Source of the DNA: Desulfarculus sp.
GTDB lineage: Bacteria; Desulfobacterota; Desulfarculia; Desulfarculales; Desulfarculaceae
Direction of reading: 5' to 3'
Assembly (NCBI GenBank): GCA_003605055.1
Contig: QZKP01000072.1
Location: forward strand, 1 to 64,000
Length of the DNA stretch: 64,000 nt
This document shows, piece after piece, positions 59,217 to 64,000 of the stretch (its first letter is position 1; each line of letters opens with the position of its first letter). Both the position numbers and the translations under genes were made by a program. The notes beneath the pieces are model-generated. The model was given only the letters and a program-made list of their open reading frames with translations, searched no databases and was not told where the DNA came from.

Positions 59217-59437
59217 GACAAACCCGACTTGCCCACTGAACGCACTTGCATCAAAATATCAGAAGGAAACAGGCATGTAAAGGATAAGCGGCTTATAAAA
59301 TATAAACGTTTGTATGGTATTTAAATCCCTGTTCGGGGCTGCGGCCTGGTTTATATTTGACCGGCCCCGTGAGCTGGGGTAGATTCTAAGCCACCGTTTT
59401 ATTTGACTCGCTACGGCCAAGGTCTTAGTTTAATAAC

Positions 59438-60754
59438 ATGAAGCCCCATCGCGTATCCCGCCTGAGCTTCAGCGCGCCGTCCGTGGCGGCGCTGGCTCTG
59501 TTGTTGCTCTGGCCCTCGGCCGCCGGGGCCGCCGGGGCGGACCCCTTCAACGATCAGTCGGTGTGGTGGGTGCTGATGCTGGTCTTCGCCGGCGGGCTGG
59601 GGCTGAACCTGACCCCTTGCGTCTATCCCCTGATCCCCATCACCGTGGGCTACTTCGGGGGCCGGGCCGAGCGCCGGCGCAGCCTGGTGATGACCGCCGC
59701 CGCCTACTGGACGGGCATGGCCCTGATGTACTCGGCCTTGGGCGGCTTCGTTTCGGTCAGCGGCGGGTTCCTGGGCCAGACCCTGGCCCACCCGGCGGTG
59801 CTCTTGTTCCTGGTGGCGGTCATGCTGGCCCTGGCCGCCAGCATGTTCGGCCTGTGGGAGCTGCGCCTGCCGGCGGCCCTGAACCGGGCCGCAGCGGTCA
59901 ACCGCGGCGGCGCGCTGGGCGCCTTCCTCATGGGCCTGACCGTGGGGCTCTTGGCCGCGCCCTGCGTGGGGCCCTTCGTGGTGGGCCTGATGACCCACGT
60001 GGCCAAGGTGGGCGACCTGGGCTACGGCCTGCTGGTCTTCTTCCTCCTGGCCGCCGGCCTAGGCCTGCCCCTGGCGGTGCTGGCCGTGTTCTCCGGGGCC
60101 CTCTCCCGCCTGCCCGGCTCCGGCGAGTGGATGCTGTGGGTGCGCAAGTTCTTCGGCATGGTCCTGGTGATCATGGCCGCCAACCTGGCCGAGCCCCTGC
60201 TCGGCAGCCGGCTCTCCTACTGGCTCATGGCCCTGGCCGGAGCCGCCGGAGGCGTTTACCTGGGCTTTTGGGAAAAGAGCGGAAAGGATCGTTTCGTGAC
60301 CTTCAAGCGCGTGGCAGGGCTGGTCTTGCTGGCCGCCGCGGTGGCCTTCTGGTGGTTCTTCAGCCAGCCCTTCGGCGCGGACAAGATACCTTGGACCCCC
60401 TACTCCCCCCAGGCCTTGGCCCAGGCCCAGCAGGAGCATAAGACGGCGGTGATCTACTTCACGGCCGACTGGTGCCCGCCCTGCAAGCAGCTCAAGGTCG
60501 AGACCTTCCCCGACTCCACGGTGCAGGAGCTGTTCAAGAGCTTCGCCCCCCTGACGGTGGACCTGAGCAAGGGCCCCGGCCCGCAGGAGCAGCGCCTGAT
60601 GCGCCTCTACGGGGTGCAGGGCGTGCCCACCCTGGTCTTCCTGGACCCCCAAGGCGCGGAGATCAAAGAGAGCCGGGTGGTGGGCTTCGTGCCGCCCAGC
60701 CGGCTGGTGCCCCGCCTGAAGATGGCCCTGGCCCGCAGCAAGTCGGGGAGCTAG
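59438..60754 (+). CDS. DsbD-like thiol:disulfide interchange protein (TM domain plus C-terminal thioredoxin)
   Basis: LGLNLTPCVYPLIPITVGYFGG; GLLAAPCVGPFVVG; FTADWCPPCKQLKVETF. Confidence 0.88.
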   Translation: MKPHRVSRLSFSAPSVAALALLLLWPSAAGAAGADPFNDQSVWWVLMLVFAGGLGLNLTPCVYPLIPITVGYFGGRAERRRSLVMTAAAYWTGMALMYSALGGFVSVSGGFLGQTLAHPAVLLFLVAVMLALAASMFGLWELRLPAALNRAAAVNRGGALGAFLMGLTVGLLAAPCVGPFVVGLMTHVAKVGDLGYGLLVFFLLAAGLGLPLAVLAVFSGALSRLPGSGEWMLWVRKFFGMVLVIMAANLAEPLLGSRLSYWLMALAGAAGGVYLGFWEKSGKDRFVTFKRVAGLVLLAAAVAFWWFFSQPFGADKIPWTPYSPQALAQAQQEHKTAVIYFTADWCPPCKQLKVETFPDSTVQELFKSFAPLTVDLSKGPGPQEQRLMRLYGVQGVPTLVFLDPQGAEIKESRVVGFVPPSRLVPRLKMALARSKSGS

Positions 60755-60756
60755 GC

Positions 60757-62523
60757 TTGGCCGGCCGGCCGCGACCCCTAGCGGCCCGTGGCCTGCGGAC
60801 CCTGGTGCGGGTGGCCCTGGGCCGCGCCCCGGCCGAGGCCCTGATCACTCACGCCCGGGTGGTCAACGTCTTCAATCACCAGATAAGCGCGCCCACTAGC
60901 GTGGCCCTGGCCCAGGGCCGGGTGGCGGCCATCGGCCCCGAGGCCCCGGCCTGGCGCGGGCCGGACACCCAGGTCTGGGAGGCCGGGGGCGCCTATCTGC
61001 TGCCCGGCCTCATAGACGCCCACACCCACCTGGATTCCATGTTCCAGCTGGGCCCTTACAGCGAGCTGGCCCTGGCCCGGGGCAACACCAGCGCCGTGAC
61101 CGAGCTGGCCATGATGGCCGGGGCCTGGGGCATCAACGGCCTGCGCCTGCTCTTGGCCGAGGCCGCGGCCGCGCCCCTGCGCGTCTTCAGCCTGGCCCCG
61201 CCCCTGGTGCCGCCCTTCCCGGAGTGGGAGACCAGCGCCGGCCTGAGCTTTGAGAACTTTAAGGAAATCCTGGCCCACCCGGACTGCCTGGGCGTGGGCG
61301 AGACCTACTGGCCGGCCATCATTGACGGCGAGGAGCGCGCGGCGATGAACTACGCCGCGGCCCAGGCTCTGGGCAAGACCTTGGAGGGCCACGGGGCCGG
61401 CGCCCGCGGCGCCCGCCTCATGGCCTACGCCGCGGCCGGCACCACCTCCTGCCACGAGTCGGTGAGCGCCGCCGACGCGGCCGAGCGCCTGGCCCTGGGC
61501 CTGGCGGTGATGGTGCGCGAGGGCTTCGTGCGCCGGGAGATGGCCGCGGTGGTCCCGGCCCTCCGGGACCTGCCCGAGAGCGGCCAGGCCATGCTGGTCA
61601 CGGACTTGGCCGACTTCGAGGACCTCATCGCGGCCGGGGCCCTGAACCCGCTCTTGGCCAAGGCCGCGGCCCTGGGCGTGGCGCCGGCCCGGGCCGTGGC
61701 CTGGTGCAGCCTCAACCCGGCCCGCTACTTCGGCCTGCGCTATATGGGGGCCGTGGCCCCGGGATACGTGGCCGACCTGGCGCTGGTGGAGGACCTGCAG
61801 GAGTTCCGCGCCCGCTGGGTCTGGCTGGAGGGCCGCCTGAAGGCCCAGCAGGGCCGGCTGCTCCAGCCGCCGCAAGCCTTTGTCTATCCGCCCTCGGCCT
61901 CGGCCACCCTGCGTTGTCCACCCCTGCCGCCCGAGGCCTTTTGCCTGGCCGCGCCGGGCGGCCGTGCCCGGGTGCGGGTGGTGGAGGCGGCCGGCGACAC
62001 CATCACCAAGGAGGCCCAGGCCGAACTCAAGGTGGCCCAGGGCAACGTGCTGGCCGACCCCGGCCAGGACGTGCTCAAGATGGCCCACGTGAACCGCCAC
62101 AGCGCAGAGCTTAAGATGGCCCTGGGCTTTGCCAAGGGCTGGGGCCTGAGGCAGGGGGCCCTGGCCACCAACCTCATCTGGGACACCACCAACCTGTTCG
62201 TGGCCGGCTGCAGCGAGGCGGAGATGTCCCTGGCCGCCGAGACGGTGCGGGCCATGGGCGGCGGCCTGGCCGTGGCCGCCGGCCAGCGGGTCCTGGCCCG
62301 CCTGCCCCTGCCCATCGGGGGCATCATCTCGCCGGAGCCGGTGCCGGAGGTGCACCGTATGGCCGAGGATTGCCGCCGGGCCCTGGCCGGGCTGGGCTGC
62401 CCCCTGCCCCGGCCCTTTTTGAGGGCCCAGACCTTCTGCTTCACCGGCCTGCCCTTCCTGCGCCTGACCGACAAGGGCCTGGTGGACGTGCGGGCGCGCA
62501 AGTTCGTGGAGGTGCTGCTGTGA
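60757..62523 (+). CDS. Adenine-deaminase-like amidohydrolase (divergent active-site motifs)
   Basis: LLPGLIDAHTHLDSMFQLG; LNPARYFGLRYMGAVAPGYVADLALVEDL; start uncertain (TTG 60757 or GTG 60808). Confidence 0.75.
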   Translation: MAGRPRPLAARGLRTLVRVALGRAPAEALITHARVVNVFNHQISAPTSVALAQGRVAAIGPEAPAWRGPDTQVWEAGGAYLLPGLIDAHTHLDSMFQLGPYSELALARGNTSAVTELAMMAGAWGINGLRLLLAEAAAAPLRVFSLAPPLVPPFPEWETSAGLSFENFKEILAHPDCLGVGETYWPAIIDGEERAAMNYAAAQALGKTLEGHGAGARGARLMAYAAAGTTSCHESVSAADAAERLALGLAVMVREGFVRREMAAVVPALRDLPESGQAMLVTDLADFEDLIAAGALNPLLAKAAALGVAPARAVAWCSLNPARYFGLRYMGAVAPGYVADLALVEDLQEFRARWVWLEGRLKAQQGRLLQPPQAFVYPPSASATLRCPPLPPEAFCLAAPGGRARVRVVEAAGDTITKEAQAELKVAQGNVLADPGQDVLKMAHVNRHSAELKMALGFAKGWGLRQGALATNLIWDTTNLFVAGCSEAEMSLAAETVRAMGGGLAVAAGQRVLARLPLPIGGIISPEPVPEVHRMAEDCRRALAGLGCPLPRPFLRAQTFCFTGLPFLRLTDKGLVDVRARKFVEVLL

Positions 62524-63758
62524 ACCGGCTGCGGAACCTGATCTGCTCCCTGGTGCTCTGTCTCCTCCTGGCCGCCCCGGCCGCGGCCCTGACCGTGGCC
62601 GGCCGCGCCCTGGGGCCCGAGGGCCAGCCCCTGGCCGGCGTGCTGGTCAGCGACGGCGTGGGCGTCGTGGCCAGCGACCATGAAGGCCGCTACCGCCTGC
62701 AGAGCGCGCCGGGGCGGGTGGTGGCCATCACCGCGCCGGCCGGCCTGCGGGTGAAGGGGCCCTGGTGGCTGCCGGCCGCGGCCGCGGCCGCGCAGCAGGT
62801 CTTCCGCCTGGCCCCGGCCCGGCCCCTGGAGGCCCGGCTGCGCCTGGTCATCATCTCCGACCCGCACCTGTTCGACGCCTCCAGCCCGCAACAGGGCCGC
62901 TACCGCGGCCAGGTGGACCCCGGCCTGCCCCTGCGGGCCTGGCAGGCGGCCCTGCCGGGCATCAAGGAATTCAATCCCCACCTGAGCCTCATGGCCGGCG
63001 ACCTGTGCATGGACGCGGACCGGGGCCCCCTGGCTCATGCCCGGGCTCAGTTTAGGGTGGCGGCCCGGGCCTGGGACCAGATGCCCGGTCCCAAGCGGGC
63101 GGTGCCCGGCAACCACGACCTGCGCTACGACGGCGGCCGGGTGGACCGGGCCCTGTGGCATGAGTTCCTGGGCCCGGCCCGGCACGTCTATATACTGGGG
63201 CCGCTGGCCGTGCTGCTGTTGGACAACCCCGGCCTGGGCCAGCGGCCCGACGGACGGCCCCGGTCCACGGGCCAGCTCCCGGCCGAGGCCCTGGCCTGGC
63301 TGGACCGGGCCCTGGCCCTGCTGCCGCCCCAGACGCCGCTGGTGGTGGTCAGCCACTACCCTTTGGCCTCGCCCCTGGCTGGGATCAATCCCCTGTACCG
63401 GGGAGCGGTGGTCAAGGCGCCCGGGCCGGCCGGCCTGGCCCTGCGCGACGTGGACCAGTCCGCGGCCTTGGTCATGGGCCTGCTCCTGCGCCGGCCCCTG
63501 GTGGGGCTGATCAGCGGGCACCAGCACGCCCTATACCAGGCCCGGTTGCGGTCCCTGCCCCAGGCCGTGCATCTGCTGGGCGCGCCGGCCCTCTGCGGCC
63601 GCTGGTGGCAGGGGGACATGGCTTACGGCCCCCTCAGGTTCCCGCCGGGCTATCTGCAGGCCTGGCTGAGCCAGGATCAGGAGGGCTGGCACCTGGCCAC
63701 CCAACTGGTGCGCGGAAAATGGGCCCCGCCGGGCGGGGCCCGGAAGAATCAACCCTAG
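62520..63758 (+). CDS. Exported calcineurin-like metallophosphoesterase
   Basis: Signal peptide; LVIISDPHLFD; MAGDLCMDAD; VPGNHDLRYDGG; VVVSHYPLASP; SGHQH; GTG start overlaps previous stop. Confidence 0.88.
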   Translation: MNRLRNLICSLVLCLLLAAPAAALTVAGRALGPEGQPLAGVLVSDGVGVVASDHEGRYRLQSAPGRVVAITAPAGLRVKGPWWLPAAAAAAQQVFRLAPARPLEARLRLVIISDPHLFDASSPQQGRYRGQVDPGLPLRAWQAALPGIKEFNPHLSLMAGDLCMDADRGPLAHARAQFRVAARAWDQMPGPKRAVPGNHDLRYDGGRVDRALWHEFLGPARHVYILGPLAVLLLDNPGLGQRPDGRPRSTGQLPAEALAWLDRALALLPPQTPLVVVSHYPLASPLAGINPLYRGAVVKAPGPAGLALRDVDQSAALVMGLLLRRPLVGLISGHQHALYQARLRSLPQAVHLLGAPALCGRWWQGDMAYGPLRFPPGYLQAWLSQDQEGWHLATQLVRGKWAPPGGARKNQP

Positions 63759-63803
63759 CCTGCCTCCAAGACATCTTGCTAGACTGAGCCCCATGGAGGG
63801 ACC

Positions 63804-64000
63804 GTGAGCGGAACCAACGACTACGCGGTGCGGCGGCGGCGCATGGTGCAGGAGCAGATCGCCGCCCGGGGCATCCGCGACCAGCGCCTGCTGGCGGCCA
63901 TGAGCGACATCCCGCGCCACCTGTTCATGGACCAGGCCCTGTGGCCCCGGGCCTACGAGGACCACCCCCTGCCCATCGGCAGCGGCCAGACCATCAGCCA
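63804..64000 (+). CDS. pcm: Protein-L-isoaspartate O-methyltransferase, 3' end outside window
   Basis: [57 protein letters not shown]. Confidence 0.9.
   Translation, partial: MSGTNDYAVRRRRMVQEQIAARGIRDQRLLAAMSDIPRHLFMDQALWPRAYEDHPLPIGSGQTIS

Noticed and set aside
60778-62355. 525-aa minus-strand ORF
   Set aside because: Antisense to the amidohydrolase; no domain signal.

Overview
High-GC bacterial chromosomal window. Gene content suggests a sulfate-reducing or syntrophic deltaproteobacterium (inference only). Recognisable blocks: a histidine-kinase receiver-domain tail (1-456); a Zn/Mn-type ABC transporter (ATPase and permease) with a ribbon-helix-helix/Cys-cluster regulator (1.1-3.0 kb); a phosphate cluster phoU-pstB-pstA-pstC-porin-pstS with Pho-box-like repeats and a decayed second porin (4-10 kb); a large co-directional CoA-ester catabolic and Liv-type import cluster with a divergent tandem-TetR regulator (10.6-24.5 kb); an IS256-family element flanked by broken genes (24.8-26.5 kb); SYLF, ndk, thiL and mltD genes; a complete Tol-Pal cluster (33.4-38.2 kb); an AT-rich TPR/metallo-beta-lactamase/zinc-ribbon gene next to a HicAB-like pair (41.1-43.7 kb); a glutaryl/glutaconyl-CoA module (44-48.3 kb); dnaK divergent from hsp20-lon (52-57.2 kb); and a dsbD-like, amidohydrolase, phosphoesterase and pcm run to the end. 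I found no rRNA, tRNA or CRISPR array. The best candidate for something undescribed is the TPR-MBL-zinc-ribbon gene with HicAB. Also notable are the tandem TetR, the porin remnant, the adenine-deaminase-like protein with altered metal-ligand motifs, and the histone-H1-like tail on Lon. All family calls come from reading the sequence; no database search was run.
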